Assembly (NCBI RefSeq): GCF_017874615.1
Contig: NZ_JAGIKV010000030.1
Location: 1-64,000 of the forward strand
DNA: 64,000 bases
Direction: 5' to 3'
Source: Paenibacillus xylanexedens
GTDB taxonomy: Bacteria; Bacillota; Bacilli; Paenibacillales; Paenibacillaceae
Made by a program: the position numbers and the translations under genes. Positions 34,032-44,061 of the stretch are shown here, in pieces (within the stretch, counting starts at the first letter, position 1; the number at the start of each line of letters is the position of its first letter). Below the pieces are notes generated by a model. The model searched no databases. It was given only the letters and a program-made list of their open reading frames with translations, and was not told the DNA's origin.

Positions 34032-34766
34032 ATGAAGAGAACATCGTTAACCTTACAACACGTTAAAACAGAGGCGATCAAATTCGCCATTATGCTACTC
34101 GGTACATTTATTTTAGCTTTTGCTTATTATCACATTAACTTTCAGAATCATTTATCGGAGGGCGGATTTGTTGGTCTGGCCCTGCTCGGAAAATACGCAA
34201 CAGGCTTATCACCTGCTATCGGTATGTTGTTACTGGACATTCCGGTCATGATCCTGGCTTGGTTCCTCAAAGGCTGGAAATTCATGATTCAGGCATTGCT
34301 TGGCGTCGGTGCATTTTCCCTATTCTATGACGGCTTTGAACGATACTCCACACTGGTATTGTCGTTTAACGGAAATCTGTGGATTCCGGCCGTTCTATCC
34401 GGTATATTGACAGGGGTAGGCGCTGGGATCGTGCTTCGATTCGGTGGAGCGACAGGTGGAGACGATATTCTCGCCGTGCTGGTTAGCCGCTGGAAGGGAT
34501 GGAAGCTGGGAACAGTTTTCTTTGTCAGCGATGCTTTTGTATTGGGATTGTCGCTTTTCTTTCTTCCGGTAAAAGAAACTTTATATACGATTCTGGCCGT
34601 ATGGATTGCCAGCAAAGTCATCACGTACGTCGTTAGTGTTCCGGCTCGCGGAACCGTGGTTACAACTTCGGCTGTGAAATTGCCGATGCCATCGGCTGCA
34701 GCCAAGGCAGTTAACGCTGCTGCTATTTCACAACGGACTACGGTGGCTAGAGGTGTATCCAATTAA
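34032..34766 (+). CDS. YitT family membrane protein
   Basis: 244 residues with five or six membrane segments (about 16-33, 45-62, 65-82, 86-100, 110-135, 160-200). It carries the YitT-type pattern EGGFVGLALLGKYATGLSPAIGMLLLDIPV and GAGIVLRFGGATGGDDILAVLVSR. The family is of unknown function, possibly transport. Most YitT proteins add a cytoplasmic DUF2179 domain; this one lacks it and ends in a short Ala/Ser-rich tail. Upstream are two small leader-like frames and one copy of the structured repeat. Confidence 0.8.
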   Translation: MKRTSLTLQHVKTEAIKFAIMLLGTFILAFAYYHINFQNHLSEGGFVGLALLGKYATGLSPAIGMLLLDIPVMILAWFLKGWKFMIQALLGVGAFSLFYDGFERYSTLVLSFNGNLWIPAVLSGILTGVGAGIVLRFGGATGGDDILAVLVSRWKGWKLGTVFFVSDAFVLGLSLFFLPVKETLYTILAVWIASKVITYVVSVPARGTVVTTSAVKLPMPSAAAKAVNAAAISQRTTVARGVSN

Positions 34767-34832
34767 CCATACGTTTCAGAACAACCATAACCTGTATGCA
34801 TCATATTCAGGTCTTGATAGTTAAAGTTCATA

Positions 34833-34884
34833 CAAAATCCCTTTTGACTGCTCTTCAGCAGCAAAAGGGATTTTGTTGTTTTTG
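34833..34884 (+). terminator. Terminator of YitT-like gene
   Basis: CAAAATCCCTTTTG pairs with CAAAAGGGATTTTG around an 18-base loop, followed by TTGTTTTT. Confidence 0.85.
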
Positions 34885-34950
34885 CTCGTGGAATGATTTT
34901 ATATTCGCTGAACTGTGTGAACGGCCATTTTCCGATGTCATCCGATTCAT

Positions 34951-35421
34951 TCAAGACTTGATCGAAGAAGCAATCTGACCATCCTGATTATGGATAATCG
35001 CTCGAATATTTTGTTTGCTGCTCAGTTCTTTGGCCTTATCTACAGCTTCTGCCTTAGTATCAAATGTGGACAGATAGCTAGACTTTCCTTCTTCCTTGAT
35101 CGCCCAGCCAGAGTCGGTAGGCACTACATGGATGTTGTCATGACTTTTGGACGAAGATACGGGCTCAGAATGACGACGTTCCGTGGAAGACGACTTTTTA
35201 GGGTTGGAATTATCGGAAGAAGATGTGGAGTCCGATTTCGAACTTTCCGGTGCGGGATGATTTTCATCCCATTCTTCCGCCTTAGCTGTCGCTATGGCAA
35301 TCGAGCGTCCTTCCTCATACCCGTCATCGAGCAGAGCATTGGCAATCTCAATTGCTTTATGTCTAACACGTGGTTCCAGGTTTTTCATGGATACCGGATA
35401 ATCCTGTTTATTCCAAGGCAT
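34951..35421 (-). CDS. YdaT-like protein, DUF2188 domain
   Basis: 156 residues. The N-terminal 50 (MPWNKQDYPVSMKNLEPRVRHKAIEIANALLDDGYEEGRSIAIATAKAEEW) match the N-terminus of B. subtilis YdaT-type proteins; a Ser-rich linker follows, then a DUF2188 unit (IHVVPTDSGWAIKEEGKSSYLSTFDTKAEAVDKAKELSSKQ). DUF2188 proteins are small stress-associated proteins of unknown action. AGGAGGGGTTCAT gives a very strong ribosome site. Convergent with the YitT-like gene. Confidence 0.8.
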   Translation of the reverse strand: MPWNKQDYPVSMKNLEPRVRHKAIEIANALLDDGYEEGRSIAIATAKAEEWDENHPAPESSKSDSTSSSDNSNPKKSSSTERRHSEPVSSSKSHDNIHVVPTDSGWAIKEEGKSSYLSTFDTKAEAVDKAKELSSKQNIRAIIHNQDGQIASSIKS

Positions 35422-35848
35422 ATGAACCCCTCCTGTACAATGATGGATTAGTTGTATATTACCCTTTGAGGGGAGGGATAAACGATGAACATCCGAGGTC
35501 GTAAGTGCATTTACCGATGATCTATATAAATTGAAATAAACATTTACACAAAACGGAGAGGACAGAAAGTACCTGAAGAAGAGGAGCTAAGAGCTTTCTG
35601 TGGAAAGCAACTTCGTAAGCAAAAACTCGCCTTTATCCCCGGATTTCCCCCTTTATAAAAGGAATCAAAAAAATCTGGGGATAACAGCGATCGGAAGGTT
35701 GTTCTGTCATCGGAGTGTCCAGTGTAAATATTCTTTAGTTCAACTATATTGAAGGATCTCGTTCCTATACTTTTGCAAGCCAGAGGAGTATAATGCTGTC
35801 CATGGAAGGAATAAGTTCAATAAAAGGAAGATAAAGGAGTACATACAT
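35422..35848. other. Divergent promoter region with repeat copy B
   Basis: 427 bases between the YdaT-like gene and amj. Copy B of the structured element takes up 35542-35729. No other gene. Confidence 0.5.
35542..35729 (+). repeat. Structured intergenic element, copy B
   Basis: ATTTACAC (35542-35549) pairs with GTGTAAAT (35722-35729) and GACAGAA (35561-35567) with TTCTGTC (35702-35708). The inner hairpin is TTATCCCCGGATTT (35633-35646)/AAATCTGGGGATAA (35671-35684), with one G-U pair. Followed by ACAGCGATCGGAAG, shared with copy C. It ends 120 bases before the amj start, same orientation. Confidence 0.75.
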
Positions 35849-36649
35849 ATGTTTAGTCTTAGCCTGGCAATCCCTATGTTGTTCACCATGCTGATTCATG
35901 CTGCAGACAGCTTGTCTTACGCGCTCCGCCTTGGTGGTTTACGCACCCGCAGAATCGCGCTAGCCATTTCACTCGCGGGTATCTTGCTGTTGGTTTCTCG
36001 AACCTCGAATATGGCCCAGGGCCCGATGGTAGGTAATCTGGTGGATACCGCAACACGGGGAGCCAATCCACACTTTGCAGCACAGCTACATTGGTTAATG
36101 GGTGCGGCAACGATAGGAACGGCATTAGCCATATTGTGTTTTCCAACCATGGTGAAGCTCTCATCAAGAATGGTTGTACATTTTGAAGCAGCCGGTTCCA
36201 TCCCTGCGATGGTTCGCGGTATGCTGAAGCGAAGTAAGATTAGAAATGCAACGTATTACATCACCCCGCCATCCTGGAAGATGGCCAAACGATTGGTACA
36301 GCATGGGATGCCAAGACGGTTAATGCTGCTGAATGTAGCGGTAACCGCAATCTATACCACTGGTGTCCTGTCCAGCTTGTACGCAGCTTATCTTTACCCA
36401 GGGCAGGCTGTAGCTGCATCCCAATCAACCGGGCTAATTAACGGAATAGCGACTATTTTGTTAACCATCCTGATTGATCCGCGGATTTCCCTGCTCAGTG
36501 ACCGATCATTACGTGGCGAGATCCGTTTGGATCGCATGAATCAGATTTATGGCTGCATGCTCGTATCCCGTTTATTCGGTACACTGTTGGCACAGTTGTT
36601 ATTAATTCCATTTGCGTACTGGATCGGTTGGATTGTAAGTATGATGTAG
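35849..36649 (+). CDS. amj: Lipid II flippase Amj family
   Basis: 266 residues with several membrane helices. It has the Amj (YdaH) signature MLIHAADSLSYALRLGGLRTRRIALAISLAGILLLVSRTSNM near the start and IDPRISLLSDRSLRG-type sequence near the end. Amj is the alternate lipid II flippase of Firmicutes that works beside MurJ in wall synthesis, moving lipid-linked peptidoglycan units across the membrane; in B. subtilis it is induced by wall stress through SigM. AAGGAGTACATACAT gives a strong ribosome site. One copy of the structured repeat precedes it. Confidence 0.88.
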   Translation: MFSLSLAIPMLFTMLIHAADSLSYALRLGGLRTRRIALAISLAGILLLVSRTSNMAQGPMVGNLVDTATRGANPHFAAQLHWLMGAATIGTALAILCFPTMVKLSSRMVVHFEAAGSIPAMVRGMLKRSKIRNATYYITPPSWKMAKRLVQHGMPRRLMLLNVAVTAIYTTGVLSSLYAAYLYPGQAVAASQSTGLINGIATILLTILIDPRISLLSDRSLRGEIRLDRMNQIYGCMLVSRLFGTLLAQLLLIPFAYWIGWIVSMM

Positions 36650-36663
36650 TTGTAATGTACAAC

Positions 36664-36696
36664 AAAAAGAGCAGCGGGATCATCCCACTGCTCTTT
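36664..36696. terminator. Bidirectional terminator between amj and msrAB
   Basis: AAAAGAGCAG pairs with CTGCTCTTTT across a GGGATCATCCC centre; T runs follow on both strands, serving amj (plus) and msrAB (minus). Confidence 0.9.
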
Positions 36697-36708
36697 TAGT
36701 ATTAAAAC

Positions 36709-37671
36709 TTATTGGAAAAGGACGGCGTACTCACCGTATCCTTCTTTATCCATGTCTTCTTTGGGTACAAAACGAAGTGCCGCAGAGTTGATGCAATAAC
36801 GCATTCCACCTGCTTCGGCAGGACCATCGTTGAACAGGTGACCCAGATGGGAATCGCCCTCACGACTTCTCACTTCGGTACGAATCATGAAGTGGCTGAG
36901 ATCGGTTTTTTCCTTCACGTTGTGGTCACGCAATGGACGTGTGAAGCTCGGCCAGCCGCAGCCGGAGTCGTATTTGTCAGTAGAACTGAACAATGGCTCG
37001 CCAGATACGATGTCCACATAGATACCATCACCGTGGTGATCCCAGAATTCGTTATGGAATGCAGGCTCGGTCGCGCTGTTCTGCGTAACTTCATATTGAA
37101 GCGGCGTCAAACGCTCTTTCAGCCCGTCTTTATCCACGTTACCGGTCCAGTTGCGTTCGATGAAATCTACACGTCCAGAACCTTTGCTGTAGCGTTTGTA
37201 ATGGGCAGGGTTCTTCCGGTGATAATTTTGGTGATGTTCTTCCGCTTCATAGAACGGTTTGGCTGGCAAAATCGGAGTGAAGATTGGTTTGTCAAAACGT
37301 CCGCTTTGTCCCAGCTCCGCTTTGGAAGTTTCCGCAATCTGGCGCTGTTCTTCGCTATGATAGAAGATGGCCGTCTGATAGGAAGATCCACGGTCATGGA
37401 ATTGCCCGCCTGTATCCGTAGGATCAATCTGCTGCCAGAACAGTTCAACCAGTTTCTTATAAGGGAAGATGGCAGGGTCAAACGTAATTTGCACAGCTTC
37501 TACATGTCCTGTTGTCTCCGAGCAGACTTCTTCATATGTTGGATTCTCGGTATGTCCTCCTGTATAACCCGATACGATCTTATGAATACCGGGCAGTTCT
37601 TCAAAGGGGGATACCATACACCAGAAGCATCCGCCTGCAAAAGTTGCTAACTCACTTGAATGTTGTTCCAT
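36709..37671 (-). CDS. msrAB: Fused methionine sulfoxide reductase MsrA/MsrB
   Basis: 320 residues. MsrA occupies about 1-155 with the catalytic C15 in FAGGCFWC and the later [12 protein letters not shown]. MsrB occupies about 175-315 with SGCGWPSF and the catalytic [11 protein letters not shown] (C293). The zinc-binding CxxC pairs of many MsrB are absent ([13 protein letters not shown]). The enzyme repairs S- and R-methionine sulfoxide in oxidised proteins using thioredoxin. No signal peptide, so cytoplasmic. Convergent with amj. Confidence 0.95.
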   Translation of the reverse strand: MEQHSSELATFAGGCFWCMVSPFEELPGIHKIVSGYTGGHTENPTYEEVCSETTGHVEAVQITFDPAIFPYKKLVELFWQQIDPTDTGGQFHDRGSSYQTAIFYHSEEQRQIAETSKAELGQSGRFDKPIFTPILPAKPFYEAEEHHQNYHRKNPAHYKRYSKGSGRVDFIERNWTGNVDKDGLKERLTPLQYEVTQNSATEPAFHNEFWDHHGDGIYVDIVSGEPLFSSTDKYDSGCGWPSFTRPLRDHNVKEKTDLSHFMIRTEVRSREGDSHLGHLFNDGPAEAGGMRYCINSAALRFVPKEDMDKEGYGEYAVLFQ

Positions 37672-37852
37672 GCTATAGTCACTCCATTTCTGATGAAGAT
37701 TTAGCGCTCGTGTTCGAGCTCCAGCAATCTACCGTTTTATTAAAACTTGTTACACAAGCATTAGGCTTGCTCTTCTATTATATCCTGAATTGGCAAGCCA
37801 ACCAAGCCGGAATGAAAACAAGCTGGATCTGAACGCTTTGCGAATTCTGAAT

Positions 37853-38464
37853 TCAGGCTTTGTTGCGTGACCGAAAGCGAAATAAGAGCAATACAATGGT
37901 CATGAACACCAGATATCCGGCAAGGATTCCCAGGCTCAGCCAGATTGAGGTTTCAGCCTGTGCACCTGTATAGGCAAATACAAAAATCGCTGGCATTTTC
38001 CCAATGGCCGTGGCAAGCATGAAGACCCAGAATGGCGTGTACGTTATACCTGCGTAGATATTAACGGCCATCTGAGGCACGATCGGCAACAGTCGCATCG
38101 ACATGACACCCATGAACGGATGTGCTTCCATCCATGTGGTAAAACGGTTTAGACCCCGAATGCGTTCGAGGTACGATCTCGCCTGATGTCTAAAGATCGT
38201 TCTTGCTCCGCCATAAACGAGCATGGCAGCAAGTGTTGTGCCAAGCCAGCATATCCAGGCTGCCGTGGTGGTACCGTAACTGTAACCAAAGGCGATAATA
38301 ACAAACTTATAAGGAATTACAGGCACAAGAGCAAACAAGGTTGCCATGGCGAGTAACAGCGGAATGGACTGATGAAGATCGGTCCAGGCCAGCAGTTCAT
38401 ATCTGTAAATAAACGTGACTCCTGCAAGTAAAACATATAACAGAAGCCATAACCATTTTCGCAA
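37853..38464 (-). CDS. TVP38/TMEM64 (VTT domain) membrane protein
   Basis: 203 residues from TTG 38464, eleven bases after AAAGGAG; an upstream TTG at 38584 would add 40 non-conserved residues that contain a GGAGG, so the shorter start is favoured. Five or so membrane helices, with the VTT core VIPYKFVIIAFGYSYGTTTAAWICWLGTTLAAMLVYGGAR, RLLPIVPQMAVNIYAGITY and IGKMPAIFVF. DedA/TVP38 proteins include phospholipid transporters and membrane homeostasis factors. Divergent from the oxidoreductase gene. Confidence 0.85.
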   Translation of the reverse strand: MRKWLWLLLYVLLAGVTFIYRYELLAWTDLHQSIPLLLAMATLFALVPVIPYKFVIIAFGYSYGTTTAAWICWLGTTLAAMLVYGGARTIFRHQARSYLERIRGLNRFTTWMEAHPFMGVMSMRLLPIVPQMAVNIYAGITYTPFWVFMLATAIGKMPAIFVFAYTGAQAETSIWLSLGILAGYLVFMTIVLLLFRFRSRNKA

Positions 38465-38663
38465 AATCCCAAACGCTCCTTTCAGATCAGGCAGGTCTGG
38501 TCGTGTCCCGATCTGTACTGCTGTTCCTCCTAAGTTTACCACGTTCGCCCATTGTCTGAACAATTCGTGCGAAGTGTGCTGCAATCACTGGCAAGTTGCT
38601 GTCCGAAGGGTTACACTATAGGACGTGGAAATATAGAACCGAACTGAAGGTGGAATGATCATC

Positions 38664-39602
38664 ATGGAAACAACCCAACGTAAACGAGTTGCAATTATCG
38701 GCCTCGGCGATATTGCACGTAAAGTATATTTGCCGCTGTTAACAGCTCATCCGAACGTGGAGATTGTAGGCATTATGAACCGATCTCCGGAGCCGGTCAA
38801 AGCCGTTCAGGAGGCGTATCGATTAGAACGGGGAACAACGGATCTGAAAGAACTGTTGTCCTGGGACTTGGATGCGGTGTTTGTACATACAGCAACGGAA
38901 GCGCACTTTGACATTGTCATGCAATGTCTGGAACAGGGATTAGCCGTGTACGTAGACAAACCGTTATCCTATACGATTCGGGAGTCGGAAGAGATGACTG
39001 CTTTTGCCGAGGCACAAGGGCTGTTGCTGGCAGTGGGCTTCAACCGCAGATTCGCACCGATGTACCAAAAAGCGAAAGAATGGATGCAGGGTGGAAAAGG
39101 TTTTGAATCCTTGACAGTGACCAAACATCGTACAGGCATTCAGGATCGTCCTGCGGCGGAAACCATCTATGATGATCTCATCCATATGCTGGATCTGATG
39201 TTGTGGTACTCGGATCATAATGTGGAGTTGCTTCATCAATGGATTCGGAAGAATGATCTGGACAGACTGCTGCATGCAACCGGAACGGCCAAGCTGGGCA
39301 GAACAGCCTACGGTCGATTCGATATGGTGCGTGAAGCTGGGGCAGATCTGGAGAAGATCGAATTGCATGGTGGTGGACGATCTGTTGAAGTGGTGAACAT
39401 GGACACGATCAGCTGCATGGAACAGGGGAGTCTGGAAACCAAAGAAACGTTCGGGAGCTGGGACACCGTGTTAACACGCAGAGGTTTTAGCGGAGCAGTT
39501 GATAATTTCCTGGCTTGTCTGGACTCACCTGATGATTGCCTGATCAGTGCAAGTCATGTCATGGAAAGTCATGAACTGGCGGAACAATTGATTCGCAAAT
39601 AA
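38664..39602 (+). CDS. Gfo/Idh/MocA family oxidoreductase
   Basis: 312 residues. Rossmann NAD site AIIGLGDIARKVYLPLL, the conserved VDKPLSYT (the family's EKP-type lysine motif) and GFNRRFAPM follow. Substrate unknown; relatives oxidise sugars or inositols. ATG 38664 is chosen, ten bases after AAGGTGG. Followed 32 bases later by a small helical gene in the same direction, so probably a two-gene unit. Confidence 0.88.
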   Translation: METTQRKRVAIIGLGDIARKVYLPLLTAHPNVEIVGIMNRSPEPVKAVQEAYRLERGTTDLKELLSWDLDAVFVHTATEAHFDIVMQCLEQGLAVYVDKPLSYTIRESEEMTAFAEAQGLLLAVGFNRRFAPMYQKAKEWMQGGKGFESLTVTKHRTGIQDRPAAETIYDDLIHMLDLMLWYSDHNVELLHQWIRKNDLDRLLHATGTAKLGRTAYGRFDMVREAGADLEKIELHGGGRSVEVVNMDTISCMEQGSLETKETFGSWDTVLTRRGFSGAVDNFLACLDSPDDCLISASHVMESHELAEQLIRK

Positions 39603-39634
39603 TTGCAGAATACACATACGGAGGAATACAAGTC

Positions 39635-39949
39635 ATGGATGAATATGAAAAGGAACGTAATAAACAGATCGAGGAAGCTGTTGTAGAAACCTATAAACAG
39701 GAAGAAGAGATGATGATCCTCGTATTTGCCCAGTGGTGTGTCAATAATGGTTTGGACCCGGAAGAGATGTACCGGCAAGCCTACCCGAATCAGCAGAGCA
39801 ACGAGCGTTTGCAGCAGGTGCAGAAGCTGATTGTATCCAAGGAGGAAGCCGGTGAGATCCCGGATGATACGGTACTTGGCGTGTTGTCCATGTTTGGAAA
39901 TGAAGATCTGGCGATGGTTGTATCCGAGGCCATAGCCGCGCGCAAATAA
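39635..39949 (+). CDS. Conserved small acidic protein
   Basis: 104 residues, acidic and helical: MDEYEKERNKQIEEAVVETYKQEEEMMILVFAQWCVNNGLDPEEMYRQAYP, then a linker and TVLGVLSMFGNEDLAMVVSEAIA. Not recognised as a named family; cytoplasmic by lack of signals. GGAGGAATACAAGTC precedes ATG 39635. Cotranscribed with the oxidoreductase. Confidence 0.75.
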   Translation: MDEYEKERNKQIEEAVVETYKQEEEMMILVFAQWCVNNGLDPEEMYRQAYPNQQSNERLQQVQKLIVSKEEAGEIPDDTVLGVLSMFGNEDLAMVVSEAIAARK

Positions 39950-39974
39950 GTTCAACTTACGTATACTGGTATGA

Positions 39975-40793
39975 TTACATCTGTTCCCGGTGAATGACGC
40001 GGAATTCCTTCGGGGACATGCCGAACCGGGAACGGAATACCCGATGAAAATAGGTGTAGTTGTTAAAGCCGGAAGACTCAGACACTTGCTCCAGGGTCAT
40101 TGGACTGAAAATAATCCGTTCCCTGGCCATATTCAGCCTTACGTCAAGCGTGTATTGCATGATGCTTTTGCCAAACGCTTCTTTGAAGAGATGAACACCC
40201 CGTGAGACACTGATGCCAATATGTGTTGCCACATCATCGAGCTTGAATAAAGAGGAAGCGTTTTCTTCAATGTAGTTTTTGATCTCATAAGCCACGTAAT
40301 TGGTATTGGTTATCGTCGGATGCTCCGAGAGTAGACGATCCACTTCGAGACATAAAATCCGCATATAATAACTTGAAATTTCCGGATAAGGATTGGAGAT
40401 GCGGCGTTGCTCCAGTACGAGCTGTCGAAACAGGACCAAGAGGCTTTCCGTCAGTTCGACTTTAATTCGGGTCGGCCGTGTGTGACGTTTCCACCACTCA
40501 TCCACCCAGGAACCATTAAAGAAGATGTGATAGTCGCCACTCTCCACCAGTCGTTCTCCCATCGGATTGGTTTCATTGTCTATTCTCAGCTCATAGGGTT
40601 CGTCAGGATCAAAAAGAAGCAGATCGCCCGCATCCACCAGGGACATGTCCCCGTCTATGCGTGCACGGCAACGTCCGTCTGTTTGCAGTCTTAACAGGTA
40701 GTTCTTCACCCCTTCAGGCTGCACCATAGCGTAGGGTTTACGATGAAATGAAAAGCCTGCTGTAAGAACTTGGCAGGTTTGGTCTGTCGGCAT
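39975..40793 (-). CDS. AraC-family transcription regulator
   Basis: 272 residues from ATG 40793, seven bases after AAGGAG; the longer frame to 40844 has no ribosome site. The N-terminal cupin-like sensor (about 1-140) carries LLRLQTDGRCRARIDGDM and DLLLFDPDEPYELR; the C-terminus has two HTH motifs, FKLDDVATHIGISVSRGVHLFKEAFG and MTLEQVSESSGFNNYTYFHRVFRSRFGMSPKEFR. It is divergent from the sugar operon at 40984 and is its likely activator; the inducer should be a sugar. Confidence 0.9.
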   Translation of the reverse strand: MPTDQTCQVLTAGFSFHRKPYAMVQPEGVKNYLLRLQTDGRCRARIDGDMSLVDAGDLLLFDPDEPYELRIDNETNPMGERLVESGDYHIFFNGSWVDEWWKRHTRPTRIKVELTESLLVLFRQLVLEQRRISNPYPEISSYYMRILCLEVDRLLSEHPTITNTNYVAYEIKNYIEENASSLFKLDDVATHIGISVSRGVHLFKEAFGKSIMQYTLDVRLNMARERIIFSPMTLEQVSESSGFNNYTYFHRVFRSRFGMSPKEFRVIHREQM

Positions 40794-40983
40794 GGGCATA
40801 CTCCTTGCAATTTGAAAATTATGACCAGATAGTTCATGTTTCAATCATATTATTCATTTTAATTGAAGCTGAAACGGAATACCATAGTATTAGATTTAAG
40901 GAACAGGAAACATCCAACAAAACATATGTATCTCAACCATTCAAACGCAGATTTTCACCATGCGTAAGGAGATGAACATCACA

Positions 40984-42096
40984 GTGGAGAAAATGAAAGC
41001 AGGCATCATCGGGTGTGGTAACATCAGCGCCATCTACTTGGAAAATCTCAAAAACAACCCGGTCATTGAAGTCGTGGCTGTTGCGGATTTGATTCGTGAA
41101 CGCGCTCAGGAACGGGCAGATGAATTTAATATCGCAAACGTTTACAATGTAGATGAGTTGCTGCAAAATAACGAAATTGAACTTGTGTTGAACCTTACGG
41201 TTCCTGGAAGTCACGCCATGACCGATCTGGCTGCACTCGAAGCAGGCAAACATGTGTATGCCGAGAAGCCGCTGGCAATTTCTCTTGAGGATGGTCGCAA
41301 GGTTGTTGAGTTGGCTGAGGAAAAGGGATTGTATGTTGGTTCTGCACCGGATACCTTCCTTGGTTCAGGCATACAGACAGCTCGTAAAGCCATTGAGGAT
41401 GGGCTCATTGGCAAGCCGGTTGCAGCGACTTCATTCTTTATGGGTGGAGGACCAGAAGCTTGGCATCCTAATCCGGAGTTCTTTTATGTCGCAGGTGGCG
41501 GACCGATGTTTGATATGGGACCCTACTACCTGACCGCTCTGATTACGCTGCTTGGATCGATTCGCAGAATCAGTGCCTCGGCAGGGATACAGATTGCAGA
41601 TCGCAAGATTGGCTCTGGGCCAAAGGAAGGTACAGCGCTGCAAGTAGAGACGCCTACCCACTTGGCAGGAACCATTGATTTTGCAGAAGGTGCCATTGCA
41701 ACCATGATTACCAGTTTCGATATTCGCGGAGCTTCGGATCTGCCACGTATTGAAATCTATGGTACAGAAGGTACGCTTAGTGTACCGGACCCCAATTATT
41801 TTAACGGGGAAGTGAAGGTTCGCAGATACGGTCAAGACACTTGGGAGACGGTCAAACCAGTCTTCGAAAGTGGACAAAACGAACGAGGCATCGGCGTAAC
41901 CGAAATGGTTGAATCCATTCGTGCCGGACGGGAACACAAAGCCAGTGGCAAGCTTGCTTATCACGTTCTGGAAGCCATGCATTCATTCCAGCGTTCTTCA
42001 CTCGAAGGCAAGCACATACATCTGGAGAGCAGCTATGATTCTTTTGCAGTAACTCGCACAGTTCAAACTGAGATTGAAACCGTGGAATCCCACTAG
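40984..42096 (+). CDS. Gfo/Idh/MocA family dehydrogenase
   Basis: 370 residues from GTG 40984, 13 bases after AAGGAG; ATG 40960 and 40972 are alternatives that overlap or precede that site. Rossmann motif AGIIGCGNISAIYLENL, then AEKPLAIS (catalytic lysine motif) and a GGGPMFDMGPYYLTAL substrate section. It oxidises an unknown sugar or cyclitol with NAD(P). First gene of a catabolic operon with a TIM-barrel isomerase and a ThuA-like protein. Confidence 0.88.
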   Translation: MEKMKAGIIGCGNISAIYLENLKNNPVIEVVAVADLIRERAQERADEFNIANVYNVDELLQNNEIELVLNLTVPGSHAMTDLAALEAGKHVYAEKPLAISLEDGRKVVELAEEKGLYVGSAPDTFLGSGIQTARKAIEDGLIGKPVAATSFFMGGGPEAWHPNPEFFYVAGGGPMFDMGPYYLTALITLLGSIRRISASAGIQIADRKIGSGPKEGTALQVETPTHLAGTIDFAEGAIATMITSFDIRGASDLPRIEIYGTEGTLSVPDPNYFNGEVKVRRYGQDTWETVKPVFESGQNERGIGVTEMVESIRAGREHKASGKLAYHVLEAMHSFQRSSLEGKHIHLESSYDSFAVTRTVQTEIETVESH

Positions 42097-42297
42097 TCTG
42101 AGTAATAAGTGTTCGAAGCTTGATGCTCTTACGAGTGAAGCAGAATAACCAGTATTCTTACGTTCAATTTCAGGATAGAAACACTCTCGATTTTCCACAC
42201 TAATCAAACAGGCATGTGATCTGAACGGTAATGGTATACAGTTCAATATTCATGAATTCAGCAATCATACGATATCTAATCCAGGGAGGAATCGCAC

Positions 42298-43266
42298 TTG
42301 AAACTCGGCGTATTTTTGGTACTATTCGGAGGACGTAAATTGGAGGATGCTCTGGATTATGTAGCATCCAAGGGATTAAAAGCAGTAGAGATCGGAACAG
42401 GCGGACATCCAGGCAATGCACATTGTAAGCCAGATGAGTTGTTAAGCAATCCTACAGCATTGAAAAACTTCAAAAATGCAGTGGAATCACGCGGTTTGAC
42501 GATCAGTGCACTCAGCTGTCACGGTAACCCGCTACATCCGCAAAAGGATATTGCCAAAGGATTTCACGATGATTTTGTTAAATCGGTAGAACTGGCTGAG
42601 AAGCTGGAAGTACCTGTAGTGAATACATTCTCCGGTTGTCCGGGAGACCATGAGGATGCTAAATATCCGAACTGGCCTGTTGCACCATGGCCAAATGACT
42701 TCCAGGAGATCCTGAAGTGGCAGTGGGAGAACAAAGTGATCCCTTACTGGACAGAGTGGGGTAAATTTGCAGCAGATCGTAACGTAAAAGTTGGATTGGA
42801 GCTGCACGGTGGATTCTCCGTTCATACTCCAGCTACCTTGCTGAGATTGCGTGAAGCAGCAGGTGAAGTGATCGGAGCCAATCTGGACCCAAGTCACATG
42901 TGGTGGCAAGGTATTGATCCGGTTCAGGCAATTCACATCTTGGGACGTGAAGGAGCCATCCATCACTTCCATGCAAAAGATACAACAATTGATCCGGTAA
43001 ACGTGAACAAACACGGTGTAACGGATATGCAGGACTATACCAATATGCTGGATCGTGCTTGGCAGTTCCGCTCGGTTGGTTATGGACATGATAACAAGAC
43101 TTGGGCAGATATTATGAGTGCCTTGCGTCTGGTCGGATATGATTATGTAGTAAGTATTGAGCACGAAGACGGTCTGATGTCGGTTGAAGAAGGATTCTCT
43201 AAAGCCGTGCAAAATCTCCAGCAAGTATTGATCGAAGAACCGCTGGGCGACATGTGGTGGGTTTAG
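42298..43266 (+). CDS. Sugar phosphate isomerase/epimerase, TIM barrel
   Basis: 322 residues, AP endonuclease 2/xylose isomerase-like barrel. It starts at TTG (GGGAGGAATCGCAC upstream), reading MKLGVFLVLFGGRKLEDALDYVASKGLKAVEIG. Metal ligands are placed in VGLELHGGFSV, GANLDPSHMWWQG, HFHAKD and VSIEHED, the E/D/H/E set of this superfamily. It likely interconverts the keto-sugar made by the dehydrogenase upstream. Same strand as its neighbours. Confidence 0.88.
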   Translation: MKLGVFLVLFGGRKLEDALDYVASKGLKAVEIGTGGHPGNAHCKPDELLSNPTALKNFKNAVESRGLTISALSCHGNPLHPQKDIAKGFHDDFVKSVELAEKLEVPVVNTFSGCPGDHEDAKYPNWPVAPWPNDFQEILKWQWENKVIPYWTEWGKFAADRNVKVGLELHGGFSVHTPATLLRLREAAGEVIGANLDPSHMWWQGIDPVQAIHILGREGAIHHFHAKDTTIDPVNVNKHGVTDMQDYTNMLDRAWQFRSVGYGHDNKTWADIMSALRLVGYDYVVSIEHEDGLMSVEEGFSKAVQNLQQVLIEEPLGDMWWV

Positions 43267-43290
43267 AGCTACACTAGGGGGAAATTGAAT

Positions 43291-44019
43291 ATGATCAACG
43301 TCACCATTTGGAATGAATTTGTCCATGAGAAAATTCACGATGAAGTAAGGGAAGTCTACCCGGATGGTCTGCATCGAGCACTGGCTGACGGACTTGGCGG
43401 CGAAGGCTTTGCTATTCGTACAGCTACACTGGATCAGCCTGAACACGGATTAAGTGATGAAGTGCTGAATTCCACAGATGTGCTCATATGGTGGGGACAT
43501 ATGGCACATGATCGCGTAAGCGATGAGATCTCACAGAAGGTTGCGCAGCGAGTGCTGAACGGCATGGGGATGATTGTGCTCCATTCAGGTCATTTCTCCA
43601 AACCATTCAAAGCGCTGATGGGAACAAGCTGCGATCTGAAGTGGCGTGTAGCTGACGAGCAGGAAATTGTATGGTGTGTTAACCCATCTCATCCGATTGC
43701 GGATGGCATCGAAGGCAAGATTGTATTGGAAAAAGAAGAGATGTACGGTGAATTCTTCGATATTCCAGTACCGGATGAACTGGTGTTTGTGAGCAACTTC
43801 CAGGGTGGGGAAGTATTCCGGAGCGGATGTACGTTCCGGCGTGGTGAAGGTAAAATCTTTTATTTCCGACCAGGTCATGAGACGTATCCGACCTATTACA
43901 AACCGGAAATATTAAGAGTGATCAGCAATGCTGTGAAATGGGCATATCCTGCCCGCAGCTTTAAGCCGGAATTTGGCAAGAGCGAACCTGTAAGACCATT
44001 TGGTGGCGTGCTGGTCTAA
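43291..44019 (+). CDS. ThuA-like protein
   Basis: 242 residues from ATG 43291, eight bases after AGGGGGA (the TTG at 43285 is not needed). It shows the ThuA fold of glutamine amidotransferase-like proteins: [23 protein letters not shown] and [16 protein letters not shown], then GRGEG-type [19 protein letters not shown] near the end. ThuA of rhizobia takes part in trehalose and disaccharide use together with a Gfo/Idh/MocA protein, the same pairing as here. Confidence 0.88.
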   Translation: MINVTIWNEFVHEKIHDEVREVYPDGLHRALADGLGGEGFAIRTATLDQPEHGLSDEVLNSTDVLIWWGHMAHDRVSDEISQKVAQRVLNGMGMIVLHSGHFSKPFKALMGTSCDLKWRVADEQEIVWCVNPSHPIADGIEGKIVLEKEEMYGEFFDIPVPDELVFVSNFQGGEVFRSGCTFRRGEGKIFYFRPGHETYPTYYKPEILRVISNAVKWAYPARSFKPEFGKSEPVRPFGGVLV

Positions 44020-44061
44020 TTCACTAACTCAATCGTGTAATGGAAATTATAAGTTTTATTC

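Noticed and set aside
36712-37650. Long plus-strand open frame opposite msrAB
   Set aside because: Antisense shadow; the minus-strand frame is an unmistakable MsrA/MsrB.
42532-43446. Long minus-strand open frame opposite the isomerase and ThuA-like genes
   Set aside because: Shadow frame crossing a gene boundary; Cys/His-rich and without a start signal.
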